This document shows positions 16,824 to 26,214 of a stretch of DNA of 64,000 nucleotides, piece by piece (positions within the stretch are counted from its first letter, which is position 1; every line of letters begins with the position of its first letter). The DNA comes from Haemophilus haemolyticus_L (GTDB lineage: Bacteria > Pseudomonadota > Gammaproteobacteria > Enterobacterales > Pasteurellaceae): NCBI RefSeq assembly GCF_003490595.1, contig NZ_QQGY01000007.1:84210-148209 (forward strand), in the 5' to 3' direction. The translations under genes were made by a program, and so were the position numbers. Under the pieces are notes generated by a model. The model was not told where the DNA came from, ran no database searches, and saw nothing but the letters and a program-made list of their open reading frames with translations.

Positions 16824-17900
16824 TTATCGTCTTACACGGAATTTTTTCTGTGCCTTATCAACTTTCAACAAATAATTGCGAGCCTGTGATGATGGGTGAG
16901 CTGTCGTTAGAATGCGATAAACTTGCTCTGGATACATTTGGTTAATTTTGTAAATCGCCATATCCTTATCATTATCAAAAACACGCAATACAGCACCAGC
17001 CCCACTATTATAAGCAGAAATCATTGCAAAACGTTTTGAGGTTGGATTCGTAATTCCATCTAAATATTGATTTTGTAAAATCCACAAATAAGATACGCCA
17101 GCATCAATATTATTCGCAGGATCATATAAATAACGAGTTGATGGTTGACCGCCCTTTCCTTTCATTGCAAATACATCTCGACCTGCCGTATGAGGCACGA
17201 CTTGCATTAATCCAATTGCATTTGCATAGCTAATCGCGTATGGGTTAAAACTAGATTCTGTTTGTATAATACCTAAGATCAAACTTTCATCAATGCCATA
17301 ACGTTCAGCCGCTTTACGAACCAATGGTAGATATTTCTGTGCACGCACTTCTACGTGATTTGCAATCATTGGAATCGCAACAAATTGCACAGTATGCCCG
17401 TTTTGTAATCGACGAGTTTGTAATTTATTTTGAATCAAGTAAGTGGCGAAATTACTTGCGATAACTTGATTAGCAATTTGTTGCCCTTGATGATCCACAA
17501 CCTGTCCTAAAAGGAATGGACGAGAGCTAATCGGCACATCTCCAGATGCAAATAAATCAATACCTTTTGCATCCGCCCCCATTAACAAAGTATGGACAAT
17601 AGCATTATGTAATCGATTGAGATCTTGCTGGGTTTCAATAACGATATTACCTTCATCAAAACTCACGTGGCTACGCGTATAAAAAGAATCTGTATATTTC
17701 ACGTAATCTTTTCGACTAGCCACTAACAATTCATTGACGCCCCAAATGCGGTCAATATTATGCGAGAATTGCCCTGTGAGAATATCTAACCCTTGCGTGT
17801 CTTTTGCAAAGGATTCATCATAATTCATGCTTCCACGATTTAACGAATCGCTACAAGCATACAAAAGCGGTAATAACGCTAATACTAAATACTTTTTCAT
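16824..17900 (-). CDS. mltC: Membrane-bound lytic murein transglycosylase C
   Basis: A 358-residue outer-membrane lipoprotein that cleaves peptidoglycan. Lipobox LLYAC (Cys16) in the signal peptide, N-terminal DUF3393 domain (about 35-190) and SLT catalytic domain (about 190-350) with the Glu in LGIIQTESSFNPYAIS, plus ANAIGLMQVVP and AYNSGAGAV. It lies 14 bp after yggX on the same strand, and likely belongs to the mutY-yggX-mltC operon. Confidence 0.96.
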   Translation of the reverse strand: MKKYLVLALLPLLYACSDSLNRGSMNYDESFAKDTQGLDILTGQFSHNIDRIWGVNELLVASRKDYVKYTDSFYTRSHVSFDEGNIVIETQQDLNRLHNAIVHTLLMGADAKGIDLFASGDVPISSRPFLLGQVVDHQGQQIANQVIASNFATYLIQNKLQTRRLQNGHTVQFVAIPMIANHVEVRAQKYLPLVRKAAERYGIDESLILGIIQTESSFNPYAISYANAIGLMQVVPHTAGRDVFAMKGKGGQPSTRYLYDPANNIDAGVSYLWILQNQYLDGITNPTSKRFAMISAYNSGAGAVLRVFDNDKDMAIYKINQMYPEQVYRILTTAHPSSQARNYLLKVDKAQKKFRVRR

Positions 17901-17914
17901 TGTATAACAGCCAA

Positions 17915-18187
17915 TTAATTTGATGGAGGAACATAACCTTCAATATGAACATCTTTACCTTCAAACAAAAAATTCACCATTTCTTGTTCTAACAATTTAC
18001 GGTGTTCCGCGTTCATCATATTGAGTTTTTTCTCATTCACTAGCATTGTCTGTTTCTTAATCCATTCTCCCCAAGCTTTCTTACTCACTGAATCAAAAAT
18101 ACGTTTACCTAGTTCTCCAGGATAAAGTTGGAAATCTAAACCTTCAGCTTCTTGTTTGAGATACTCACAAAATACCATTCTTGCCAT
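17915..18187 (-). CDS. yggX: Fe(2+)-trafficking protein YggX
   Basis: A 90-residue small protein beginning MARMVFCEYLKQEAEGLDFQ, with the conserved Cys7, GELGKRIFDSVSKKAW and VPPSN end. The family protects Fe-S proteins from oxidation and helps iron trafficking. The ATG at 18187 gives the exact family length and has AAGGAAT upstream; a longer frame adds five residues. The gene overlaps the 3' end of mutY by 23 bp, the usual mutY-yggX arrangement; MutY itself is an Fe-S enzyme. Confidence 0.95.
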   Translation of the reverse strand: MARMVFCEYLKQEAEGLDFQLYPGELGKRIFDSVSKKAWGEWIKKQTMLVNEKKLNMMNAEHRKLLEQEMVNFLFEGKDVHIEGYVPPSN

Positions 18188-19301
18188 AATAATTCCTTGC
18201 AAATTGTATTAAAAGATTCTTCACGGGCTGAGCAAGCCCGATCTGTTCAGGATTTTTCGGATCATACCAATATTTGACCGCACTTGATAGATTTGATTGA
18301 TATTCTTTTGGGCTTTCCACAACTTTGCGCCAATCTACATTAGCTTGCTCAATATTAATTCCACCGTCCATTTCAGCATAAATAGGATAGATATCTAAAT
18401 GGAAATGACTAAAGGTATGACGAAAAGCTGGCCATTCTTGATAATAGCTGACTTTTTCTTGCGCTAAAAAACTAAGTAACGATGCTTTATCTTCAAATTG
18501 TGGAAAACAAAATAATCCGCCCCATAACCCCGAGTTTTCTCGCTGCTCCAAGCACACTTTGCCATTTTTAGATAAAATCAAAAAATAAGTGTCTTTTTCT
18601 GGCATATTTCTTTTCGGCTTTTTAGCAGGAAACTTTTCCCAACTATGATTTTGATAAGCTAAGCACTCAAAATTTAATGGGCAAAGCTCACATTTTGGTT
18701 TGGTTCGCGTACATACCATCGCGCCAATATCCATCATAGCTTGATTAAAATCCGCCACACGACCTATGGGTGTAACCTGTTCCGTCAACGTCCACAAATA
18801 ATTTTCTACTTTTTTATCGCCAGGCCACCCCTCAACAGTAAAATAGCGAGCTAACACTCGTTTTACATTACCGTCTAAAATCGGATAAGGCTGATTTAAT
18901 ACGGAAGATAAAATAGCTCCAGCTGTCGAGCGCCCCACACCGGGTAACGCCCAAACATGCATAAAGTCTGTCGGAAAATTTCCATTAAATTCATCCCGCA
19001 CTTTTTGGGCTGCTTTATGCAAATTACGCGCCCGAGCGTAATAGCCTAAACCAGACCATAAATGCAAAACTTCATCTTGAGAAGCATCGGCAAGTGCGGT
19101 GATATTTGGAAATGTTTTAATAAATCGCTCAAAATAAGGAATCACTGTCGCAACTTGTGTTTGTTGTAACATCACCTCAGAAAGCCATACGCCATAAAGC
19201 GTTTTATCTTGTTGCCACGGCAAATGTTTACGTCCAAATTTGTCATACCATTTCAGCACAGATTGTGCAAAAGGTGCGTTACTTGAAGATTTTGCTAACA
19301 T
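18165..19301 (-). CDS. mutY: A/G-specific adenine glycosylase MutY
   Basis: A 378-residue base-excision enzyme that removes A mispaired with 8-oxoG. Helix-hairpin-helix LPGVGRSTAGAILS with the catalytic Asp in FNQAMMDIGA, [4Fe-4S] cysteines in CTRTKPKCELCPLNFEC (C-X6-C-X2-C-X5-C), and a C-terminal Nudix-like 8-oxoG recognition domain (about 230-370). Normal length. Confidence 0.96.
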   Translation of the reverse strand: MLAKSSSNAPFAQSVLKWYDKFGRKHLPWQQDKTLYGVWLSEVMLQQTQVATVIPYFERFIKTFPNITALADASQDEVLHLWSGLGYYARARNLHKAAQKVRDEFNGNFPTDFMHVWALPGVGRSTAGAILSSVLNQPYPILDGNVKRVLARYFTVEGWPGDKKVENYLWTLTEQVTPIGRVADFNQAMMDIGAMVCTRTKPKCELCPLNFECLAYQNHSWEKFPAKKPKRNMPEKDTYFLILSKNGKVCLEQRENSGLWGGLFCFPQFEDKASLLSFLAQEKVSYYQEWPAFRHTFSHFHLDIYPIYAEMDGGINIEQANVDWRKVVESPKEYQSNLSSAVKYWYDPKNPEQIGLAQPVKNLLIQFARNYYGKNGIL

Positions 19302-19351
19302 AAAAGAAAAGTGCGGTTAAAGATCCTGACGATTTTACACGAAAATAAGGC

Positions 19352-19379
19352 TTGTTTATCTGTATTTTTTCAGTATAAT
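19352..19379 (+). promoter_or_regulatory. Probable rpmE promoter
   Basis: TTGTTT (19352-19357) and TATAAT (19374-19379) with a 16-bp spacer on the plus strand, leaving an approximately 90-nt leader before rpmE. The leader is long enough to hold a control element, though I do not recognise one. Confidence 0.65.
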
Positions 19380-19475
19380 CCGCGATCTATTTGGTGCCAA
19401 TTATGGCGTATTATTAACTCACGCGGTGTGGGGAGAAAGTTCTTATAGCGGCGTGGCTTCATTTTGAGGTTTTCT

Positions 19476-19688
19476 ATGAAACAAGGTATTCATCCTGAAT
19501 ATAAAGAAATCACAGCGACCTGTTCTTGTGGTAATGTGATCAAAACTCGTTCAACTTTAGGTAAAGACATCAATCTTGATGTGTGTGGTAACTGCCACCC
19601 ATTCTACACTGGTAAACAACGTGTTGTTGATACTGGTGGTCGTGTTGAGCGTTTCAACAGCCGTTTCAAAATTCCAAGTACAAAATAA
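19476..19688 (+). CDS. rpmE: Ribosomal protein L31 (zinc-binding type)
   Basis: A 70-residue 50S subunit protein, MKQGIHPEYKEITATCSCGN, with the four zinc-ligand region C-x-C...CGNCHPFYTGKQ of the C+ form. The ATG at 19476 gives the family start; an in-frame ATG four codons earlier is less likely. Confidence 0.97.
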   Translation: MKQGIHPEYKEITATCSCGNVIKTRSTLGKDINLDVCGNCHPFYTGKQRVVDTGGRVERFNSRFKIPSTK

Positions 19689-19702
19689 TTTGGACTTGTT
19701 TG

Positions 19703-19735
19703 AAAAACCCTGCCAATCTGCGGGGTTTTATTTTA
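19703..19735 (+). terminator. Terminator of rpmE
   Basis: AAACCCTGC-CAATCT-GCGGGGTTT (one G-T pair) followed by TATTTTAT, 15 bp past the rpmE stop. Confidence 0.85.
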
Positions 19736-19773
19736 TCAAGAAGATAAAATCTTGCTCATTTCAACAAACTAGT

Positions 19774-20370
19774 TTACAAACTTATCGCATTCTCAACCTG
19801 AACGAAAAATCCTTTATCATTCAAAATAATGCTGTAATCTGTTTGATAACTTTTTCCATCCGTCACCACTAAAGCATGGCAGCTTCGAATGCCTTTTTGC
19901 GGATAAAATTGCGTTTCTCTTTCTTGGAGAATTTGTTTCACCATCATGCTAGTTTTGGTTGCCTCTCCTTGCTGCTTAAATGCATCAGATAGCACTTTTG
20001 ACACAGAAAAATCATTACATTGTGGCACGATCACTGGCTTATAAACTGATTTCTCTTTTGCTGTTTTTTCATGTTTTGCAGAAACAACTGTTGTTTTCTC
20101 AATAGATGCCTTAGGTTTCGAGCTAATTTCCTTTACCAAAACTTTGGGCTTTTTGTCTGTCAATTTCACAACTTGTTTTTTATTATTAGTACTAGTTTTC
20201 TTGGTTAGAACTGATTTAGTTTCTTTCGTTTTTTTAGTTTGTTGTTTTTTATCTAAAGATTTGGTTACTACAATTTTTTTATTTATTTGATTTTTATGTA
20301 CTGGTGCTGCAATAACTGATGTTGTAAAAAATGGCAACAATGCCAAAATGAACATTATCAATTTTCTCAT
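19774..20370 (-). CDS. Exported lysine-rich protein of unknown function
   Basis: 198 residues with a clear signal peptide (MRKLIMFILALLPFFTTSVIA), a long low-complexity middle of Lys/Thr repeats (about 25-115, KKQQTKKTKETK type) and a compact C-terminal domain with two cysteines (CNDFSVSK, SCHALVVTDG). I do not recognise a named family. The basic linker suggests a periplasmic or envelope-associated protein, perhaps binding an acidic polymer; this is inference. It lies downstream of gpmA, separated by an uptake-pair terminator. Confidence 0.8.
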   Translation of the reverse strand: MRKLIMFILALLPFFTTSVIAAPVHKNQINKKIVVTKSLDKKQQTKKTKETKSVLTKKTSTNNKKQVVKLTDKKPKVLVKEISSKPKASIEKTTVVSAKHEKTAKEKSVYKPVIVPQCNDFSVSKVLSDAFKQQGEATKTSMMVKQILQERETQFYPQKGIRSCHALVVTDGKSYQTDYSIILNDKGFFVQVENAISL

Positions 20371-20388
20371 TCATGTCTCCTTAAACAT

Positions 20389-20416
20389 AAAGTACGGTTA
20401 AAATTAACCGCACTTT
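20389..20416 (-). terminator. Inverted uptake-sequence terminator after gpmA
   Basis: AAAGTACGGTTAA and TTAACCGCACTTT form inverted arms with one mismatch; one arm is a full uptake core and the other a one-base variant. Confidence 0.65.
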
Positions 20417-20445
20417 GAATGTTAAATAAAAAATAAAACGATAAA

Positions 20446-21129
20446 TTAAAGATAGTAGTGTTCTACGTAATTTAATTTATCATCAAGTTTTAATACTAAA
20501 GGTTGACCTGTTGGAATTTCAAAATCCATAATTTCAGCATCAGAAATACCAATAATATGTTTTGCCAATGCGCGGAGTGAGTTACCGTGAGCAACAACTA
20601 AAACACGTTTACCAGAAAGCATTGCTGGTGCAATTTGATCTTCCCAGAATGGAAGTGCACGCTCTAAAGTAATTTTTAAGTTTTCTGCATTTGGCACAAC
20701 GTCAGACGGAATATTTGCGTAACGACGGTCATTATGTGCAGAATTTGGATCTTGTGGATCTAAATCTGGTGGAGAAATGTCATAAGAACGACGCCAAATA
20801 TGAACTTGTTCGTCACCGTATTGTTCCGCAGTAGCTTTTTTATCTAAACCTTGTAAAGCACCATAATGACGTTCATTTAAACGCCAGTTTTTCACTTGAG
20901 GAATCCATAATTGATGGGATTCTTCTAACACGATGTTACAAGTTTTGATTGCGCGAGTTAGCACAGATGTAAATGCGATATCAAACTCATAGCCAGCATC
21001 TAATAATTTTTTGCCCGCTGCTTTTGCTTCTTCTACGCCGCGTTCTGTTAAATTTACATCACGCCAGCCAGTGAACAAGTTTTTCGCATTCCATTCACTA
21101 AAACCGTGACGGATAAATACTAATTCCAT
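20446..21129 (-). CDS. gpmA: 2,3-bisphosphoglycerate-dependent phosphoglycerate mutase
   Basis: A 227-residue glycolytic enzyme interconverting 3- and 2-phosphoglycerate. Catalytic His in FIRHGFSEWN (LVFIRHG), Arg/Glu at RLNERHYG, second His in VVAHGNSLRAL. The length fits the short dPGM form seen in Pasteurellaceae. AGGAGA before the ATG supports the start. Confidence 0.97.
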   Translation of the reverse strand: MELVFIRHGFSEWNAKNLFTGWRDVNLTERGVEEAKAAGKKLLDAGYEFDIAFTSVLTRAIKTCNIVLEESHQLWIPQVKNWRLNERHYGALQGLDKKATAEQYGDEQVHIWRRSYDISPPDLDPQDPNSAHNDRRYANIPSDVVPNAENLKITLERALPFWEDQIAPAMLSGKRVLVVAHGNSLRALAKHIIGISDAEIMDFEIPTGQPLVLKLDDKLNYVEHYYL

Positions 21130-21304
21130 AAGAATCTCCTAAAATTTAAGTAAAAGATAACTCGCACTTTATAGCAAAAATTGAGTATGTTTAAAAGCAA
21201 AAAGGCGATTTTTCCTGATCTTTAGCAAAAAATAGGAGCTAAACTTTTTCGCCTTTTAACAAATGTGATAAGATTTGTGCGATTTTAAGAATTTAGGAAA
21301 AATT

Positions 21305-22537
21305 ATGCTGTATTCGGGATTAAACAAAAAAATATCGCCATTTTTCACCGCACTTTTTGGCTGCGGTTTGTTGATTTTTTCCCCAATAAGCCATGCGTCC
21401 GATCTTAACCAGATTCAAAAGCAAATTAAGCAACAAGAATCTAAAATTGCTGAACAAAAACACGAGCAAGCTAAGTTACAAGCTAATTTGAAAAACCATG
21501 AAAGTAAAATTAATGCTGTCGTGGGGGAGTTACATGAAACAGAAATGAGCTTGAAAGAAATTCGTAAGCAAATTTCTGATTCAGATAAACAACTCAAACA
21601 ATTGGAGAAACAAGAATCTGAACAAAAATCACGCTTAGCGAAACAAATGGATATGATTTATCGCTCAGGTTTAAATCCTTCCGTCATTGAAAGAATGTTT
21701 TCTAAAAATGCGGAAAAAGCAGAACGCATGAAAGTGTACTACCAACATTTAAACCAAGTTCGAATCGAAATAATTGATAGTTTAAAAGCAACACAAGCTC
21801 AAATTGTATCCCAAAAAGAATCAATTTTAGGTCAGCAAAAAAATCATCGAGATCAACTTTTAACGCAAAAAAAACAGCAACAAGAATTACAAAAATCACA
21901 GCAAGAACGTCAATCTACGCTAAATGAACTTAATAAGAATTTGGCGAGAGATCAAAATAAATTGGATAGCCTAAAGGCTAATGAACAAGCGCTCCGTCAA
22001 GAAATTCAACGTGCAGAAAAAGCAGCCTTAGAACAAGAAAAAAGAGAGCGTGACGCGCTTTCACAGCGACAAAAAGCTGAAGAAAAACGGACTTCAAAAC
22101 CTTATCAACCGACAGCACAAGAACGTCAATTGCTTAACAGTACAAGTGGTTTAGGAATTGCCAAAAAACAATATTCAGCACCAGTTTTAGGGCCAACTTT
22201 ACATAATTTTGGAACGATTCAGGCAGGTGAAGTTCGTTGGAAAGGTATGGTTATTGGCGCCTCTGCTGGAACGGCAGTCAAAGCGATTGCGGCTGGGCGT
22301 GTCATTTTAGCGGGGTATTTGAATGGTTACGGTTATATGGTCATCGTCAAACATGGTGAAACCGACTTAAGTTTGTATGGTTTTAATCAAGCCGTATTAG
22401 TAAAAGTTGGTCAACTTGTCTCTGCGGGACAAACTATTGCTCAAGTGGGCAATACTGGTGAAATTTCGCGTTCCGCACTCTATTTTGGAATTAGCCGAAA
22501 AGGCACACCAGTGAATCCAACTGGATGGATTCGTTAA
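21305..22537 (+). CDS. envC: Murein hydrolase activator EnvC
   Basis: A 410-residue periplasmic protein that activates the AmiA/AmiB amidases at the septum. Signal peptide at about 12-38 (ending SHA/SD), long coiled coil (about 40-270, with Q/K/E heptads), then a degenerate LytM/M23 domain (about 300-405) in which metal ligands are not intact, as in EnvC activators. The start at 21305 is preceded by AGGAAAAATT. Its stop overlaps the yibQ ATG (TAATG). Confidence 0.94.
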   Translation: MLYSGLNKKISPFFTALFGCGLLIFSPISHASDLNQIQKQIKQQESKIAEQKHEQAKLQANLKNHESKINAVVGELHETEMSLKEIRKQISDSDKQLKQLEKQESEQKSRLAKQMDMIYRSGLNPSVIERMFSKNAEKAERMKVYYQHLNQVRIEIIDSLKATQAQIVSQKESILGQQKNHRDQLLTQKKQQQELQKSQQERQSTLNELNKNLARDQNKLDSLKANEQALRQEIQRAEKAALEQEKRERDALSQRQKAEEKRTSKPYQPTAQERQLLNSTSGLGIAKKQYSAPVLGPTLHNFGTIQAGEVRWKGMVIGASAGTAVKAIAAGRVILAGYLNGYGYMVIVKHGETDLSLYGFNQAVLVKVGQLVSAGQTIAQVGNTGEISRSALYFGISRKGTPVNPTGWIR

Positions 22538-23379
22538 TGAAACTTCTCATAAAAAATGCGGTGAAAAATTTCATCATTTTTTCTACCGCACTTTATACTT
22601 CCATCTCCCTTGCGCAAAATAAACTTGCTATTGTTATTGATGATGTAGGCTATCATCTCAAAGAAGATGCGGCTATTTTTGCAATGCCGCGTGAAATTTC
22701 CGTCGCAATTATTCCTGCTGCGCCTCATGCTCGAGCACGAAATCAAGAAGCAAAATCTCAAGGCCGAGACATTTTAATTCATATGCCGATGCAACCGGTG
22801 AGTGCCGTGAAAATAGAAGATGGAGGGCTACATTTAGGAATGTCTGCAACACAAGTCAATAATCGGGTAGATACAGCCAAAAATATCGTGAATTATGCAA
22901 TTGGCATGAATAATCACATGGGTAGTGCAGCTACAGCCGATCCCCAATTAATGACTTATTTAATGACCGCACTTCAAGAAAAACATTTATTCTTTTTAGA
23001 TAGTCGAACAATAGGAAAATCTGTAGCTGGAAAAATAGCAAAAGAACAAGGGGTTCGTTCATTAGATCGCCACATATTTTTAGATGACAGTAACGAACTA
23101 GCTGACGTTCAACATCAGTTTCAAGCTGCAATTCAATATGCAAGGAAACATGGTACAGCGATTGCGATAGGGCATCCTCGTCCAAATACAATAGCGGTGT
23201 TACAAGCTGGTCTTAACAATTTACCAGCAGATATCCAACTGGTAGGAATGGGCAACTTATGGCGCAATGAAAAAGTAATTCCACCTAAACCATTTATTCT
23301 ATTATTTACAGAAATGCCTGCGCCAACCTCAATGGAACCTTTTGAACCCGTAGGATTACTACGCGGAATTCCAAAATAA
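22537..23379 (+). CDS. yibQ: Divergent polysaccharide deacetylase family protein YibQ
   Basis: A 280-residue exported protein with a signal peptide (about 1-25) and a NodB-like deacetylase fold (AIVIDDVGY, ILIHMPMQP, NNHMGSAAT, IAIGHPRP), the divergent DUF610/YibQ family. It is coupled to envC by the TAATG overlap, a conserved gpm-envC-yibQ neighbourhood, so a cell-wall or division-related job is likely though the substrate is unknown. Confidence 0.92.
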   Translation: MKLLIKNAVKNFIIFSTALYTSISLAQNKLAIVIDDVGYHLKEDAAIFAMPREISVAIIPAAPHARARNQEAKSQGRDILIHMPMQPVSAVKIEDGGLHLGMSATQVNNRVDTAKNIVNYAIGMNNHMGSAATADPQLMTYLMTALQEKHLFFLDSRTIGKSVAGKIAKEQGVRSLDRHIFLDDSNELADVQHQFQAAIQYARKHGTAIAIGHPRPNTIAVLQAGLNNLPADIQLVGMGNLWRNEKVIPPKPFILLFTEMPAPTSMEPFEPVGLLRGIPK

Positions 23380-23406
23380 AAACCTGATTTTACAATCAGG
23401 TTTTTG
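23380..23406. terminator. Bidirectional terminator between yibQ and murQ
   Basis: AAACCTGATT-TTAC-AATCAGGTTT with T runs on both strands, sitting between two convergent stop codons. Confidence 0.9.
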
Positions 23407-23408
23407 TC

Positions 23409-24320
23409 TTATTTAGAAAGTGCATTTCTTAATTTACCTTGATGTCTTTCTAATAATGCCTTCGCCTCTAATTTTGATAAATTACTTAAAATCATCATAA
23501 TTGCAAGCTTGGCATTTTGCTCTGCTTCAATTAATGTCTGCTCAGCGAGCACTTTATCACAATCCGTTGCTTGCATCACAATACATACAGCGCGTGCTTT
23601 AAGCTTTTCATTACTGGCTTGTACATCGACCATCAAATTTTCGTAACATTTACCCAATAAAATCATACTTGCCGTAGTCAGCATATTCAGTACCATTTTT
23701 TGTGCGGTACCAGATTTTAAGCGACTAGATCCCGTCAATATTTCAGGCCCAACAATCGTCTCTATCGCAATATCGGCTATCTCAGCCATCGCAGATTTTG
23801 GATTACTCGCAATAGAAACTGTCAATGCCCCAAGAGATTTAGCGTACTGAAGACCTGCAATAACATAAGGTGTGCGGCCACTTGCAGCGATGCCAACTAA
23901 TACATCATTTTTTGAGAAATTTATACTTCGTAGATCCTCAAGTACAGCTTTCGTATTATCTTCCGCCCCTTCTACGGGATGACGAATAGCATGTTCTCCG
24001 CCTGCAATAATACCTTTGACAATTTCCGAAGATACACCAAATGTAGGAGGGCATTCTGATGCATCCAATACGCCAAGACGACCGCTCGTCCCAGCCCCAA
24101 TATATACTAGACGCCCGCCCTGTTTAAAAGCATTAACGATTTTATCTACCGCTAACGAAATCTCTGGCAAACATGCTTCAATAGCTAAAGGAACTTGTTT
24201 ATCTTCCTTATTCATTAATCGAACAATATCTAAAGCACTTTGACGGTCAATATCAATTGAATTCAGATTTCTCTGTTCCGTAATTAACGTAGATAAACTT
24301 TTTAATATAATGTCATTCAT
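23409..24320 (-). CDS. murQ: N-acetylmuramic acid 6-phosphate etherase
   Basis: A 303-residue cytoplasmic SIS-domain enzyme cleaving MurNAc-6-P to GlcNAc-6-P and lactate in wall recycling. Sugar-binding loop VYIGAGTSGRLGVLDASECP, catalytic Glu in HPVEGAEDNT, and SGRTPYVI. It follows anmK with a 9-bp gap, so the two form a recycling operon. Confidence 0.96.
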   Translation of the reverse strand: MNDIILKSLSTLITEQRNLNSIDIDRQSALDIVRLMNKEDKQVPLAIEACLPEISLAVDKIVNAFKQGGRLVYIGAGTSGRLGVLDASECPPTFGVSSEIVKGIIAGGEHAIRHPVEGAEDNTKAVLEDLRSINFSKNDVLVGIAASGRTPYVIAGLQYAKSLGALTVSIASNPKSAMAEIADIAIETIVGPEILTGSSRLKSGTAQKMVLNMLTTASMILLGKCYENLMVDVQASNEKLKARAVCIVMQATDCDKVLAEQTLIEAEQNAKLAIMMILSNLSKLEAKALLERHQGKLRNALSK

Positions 24321-24329
24321 ATTTTAACC

Positions 24330-25469
24330 TTAGTCTTTAGGAAAAATAGCCCCCAAACTAACCGCACTTTTTGCGCCAGTTACGCTAGGCAGGTTTGCTG
24401 GTAAATTGTTCATTCGACAATAAGCCAACCAAGCAAAAGCAGCGGCTTCTACATAATCAATATCAAAACCTTGCTCTGTCGTTGTACCAACCTGCCAATC
24501 GAGTAAATTATCATGCAATCCACGCATAATTAAGCTATTCTTTGCGCCGCCGCCACATACTAGTAAACGTTTTGGTAAATCTGTTTGGAGTTGATTTAGT
24601 GCATTGACAATGCTTGTTACCGTCAATTCAACAAGCGTCGCTTGTACATCTTCTGGAGATAATGTTTTTTTAGAGCAAAGTGCGGTAAGTTTTTCAGATG
24701 TTTTTTCTACTTTGCCAATTAACCAATCAAGATTAAATAGCTCTCTCCCTGTACTTTTGGGGGCTGGTAAAGAGAAAAAAGGTTCATTTAATAATTCCTC
24801 AAGCAGAACTTGATTCACGTTGCCTTTTGAAGCCCACTCACCATTTTTGTCATAGCGAAGACCTTGGTGTTTTTCTATCCATTGATCTAATAATGTATTA
24901 CCTGGCCCCATATCAAAGCCAATTACAGGTTGATTAGGAAACAATATAGAGACATTACTAATCCCTCCAATATTTAAAACAACTGTAGCAAAATTAGCAT
25001 TTGAGAATACAGCTTTATGGAAAGCGGGTACAAGAGGAGCACCTTGTCCACCTAAAGCCATATCTTTACGACGAAAATCACCAATAACCGATATTCTCGT
25101 CTTAGCTGCCAATAAATTCATATCGCCTAGTTGCATCGTGAAAGGAAATTCTGAAGCAGGAGAATGCCATACAGTCTGCCCATGACAACCAATAGCTTCA
25201 ATTTGGCTTGGAATAAGATTATATTTTTGTAGAAAAGTATTTACACAATCGCAATACAGTAAAGCAAGCTCATGATCGAGTTCGCCTAAATTTTGTAGAG
25301 TAGTTTCACCAGCTTGAATGAGTTTGGTTAATTTCTGACGTAAATTTTCTGGCATAGGAAAAAAATCAGATAAGATAAGTCGAGGCTCTAGAGAAAAATC
25401 AACGAGGGCAACATCCACTCCATCTAGACTAGTTCCAGACATCATGCCAAGATAATATTGAGGTTTCAT
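24330..25469 (-). CDS. anmK: Anhydro-N-acetylmuramic acid kinase
   Basis: A 379-residue ASKHA-fold kinase making MurNAc-6-P from 1,6-anhydroMurNAc and ATP, feeding murQ. N-terminal LGMMSGTSLDGVDVALVDF (phosphate loop), CHGQTVWHSP, VLNIGGISNVS and the C-terminal VCGGGAKNSLIMRGL. Normal length. Confidence 0.96.
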   Translation of the reverse strand: MKPQYYLGMMSGTSLDGVDVALVDFSLEPRLILSDFFPMPENLRQKLTKLIQAGETTLQNLGELDHELALLYCDCVNTFLQKYNLIPSQIEAIGCHGQTVWHSPASEFPFTMQLGDMNLLAAKTRISVIGDFRRKDMALGGQGAPLVPAFHKAVFSNANFATVVLNIGGISNVSILFPNQPVIGFDMGPGNTLLDQWIEKHQGLRYDKNGEWASKGNVNQVLLEELLNEPFFSLPAPKSTGRELFNLDWLIGKVEKTSEKLTALCSKKTLSPEDVQATLVELTVTSIVNALNQLQTDLPKRLLVCGGGAKNSLIMRGLHDNLLDWQVGTTTEQGFDIDYVEAAAFAWLAYCRMNNLPANLPSVTGAKSAVSLGAIFPKD

Positions 25470-25603
25470 ACTAATTATTTTTATATTTAAATACTCGATA
25501 ATTATATATCTAATTCAAAAAGAAAAATAAAAAGAATTATTAAATAATATGAAAAAGGTATGAGTATAAAGATATTTTATGATTAATCGAAAAGGATATT
25601 TTG

Positions 25604-25649
25604 ATGGCAGGGGCGGAGAGGCTCGAACTCCCAACACCCGGTTTTGGAG
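25604..25649 (-). other. attL: tRNA-Trp 3' remnant
   Basis: 46 bp identical to the 3' end of the intact tRNA-Trp at 63249-63294, starting ATGGCAGGGGCGGAG and ending TTTTGGAG; it breaks off within the anticodon loop. This is the displaced original 3' end of the host gene. Confidence 0.93.
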
Positions 25650-26170
25650 TTATGCAAACTGTGAATAGTTGGTAGCCATTAAGAAAATAAATAACAAATA
25701 ATTCAATCAGTTATCCAATCAATCAAAACTGCAACACTTTTAATATACCATAAAAAAAATCGTACTCCACGCCACACTAACGACACATCTAGACACATAA
25801 CTTTTTTGCTTACCAAAAGATCTGATTTTTCACTTTTCTGCGTTTGTTTGCGTTAAAAGATCTGAAATAAAGGATCTGAAAAGCGCTATTACTGAAAAGG
25901 CTTTGTAAAGGATCTAAAATTGCGTTGAAATCGACATCTTTAGTGTGCGGGCGTGGCGAGGGTTTGACTGCGATTTTTCATGCGGATTTTGGGAGAAAAA
26001 TCAGAGCAAATTTGGCTTTTCCGCTTTGTGCTATTGGGTGGTTTGGTATAATAAACTGGGGGAATACTAAGAAGAAAAGAGAAAACAAATGCCCTTTTGT
26101 GTATCAATGCAAAAGATCTGTCAGAGATAATTCGGGTGCAGATGACGGACTCGAACAAATAAAAGGATCA
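25650..26170. other. Prophage left end: no gene, likely cos region
   Basis: About 520 bp with no convincing gene. GGCGTGGCGAGG at 25950-25961 resembles, from memory, the GGCG(A/T)GGCGGGG start of the P2/186 cohesive ends, and this is the expected place: between att and the portal gene. The region also has repeated (A)AGATCTG/GGATCTG words near 25818, 25857, 25872, 25911 and 26111, and a promoter-like TATAAT at 26048. The repeats may be terminase binding sites; inference. Confidence 0.5.
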
Positions 26171-26196
26171 AAAAAAGGCGTGATGATTATCACGCC
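26171..26196 (-). terminator. Terminator of the portal/terminase unit
   Basis: GGCGTGAT-GATT-ATCACGCC with a run of six T on the minus strand, 19 bp past the portal stop. Confidence 0.88.
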
Positions 26197-26214
26197 ATAC
26201 AGTAAACAGTTTGA

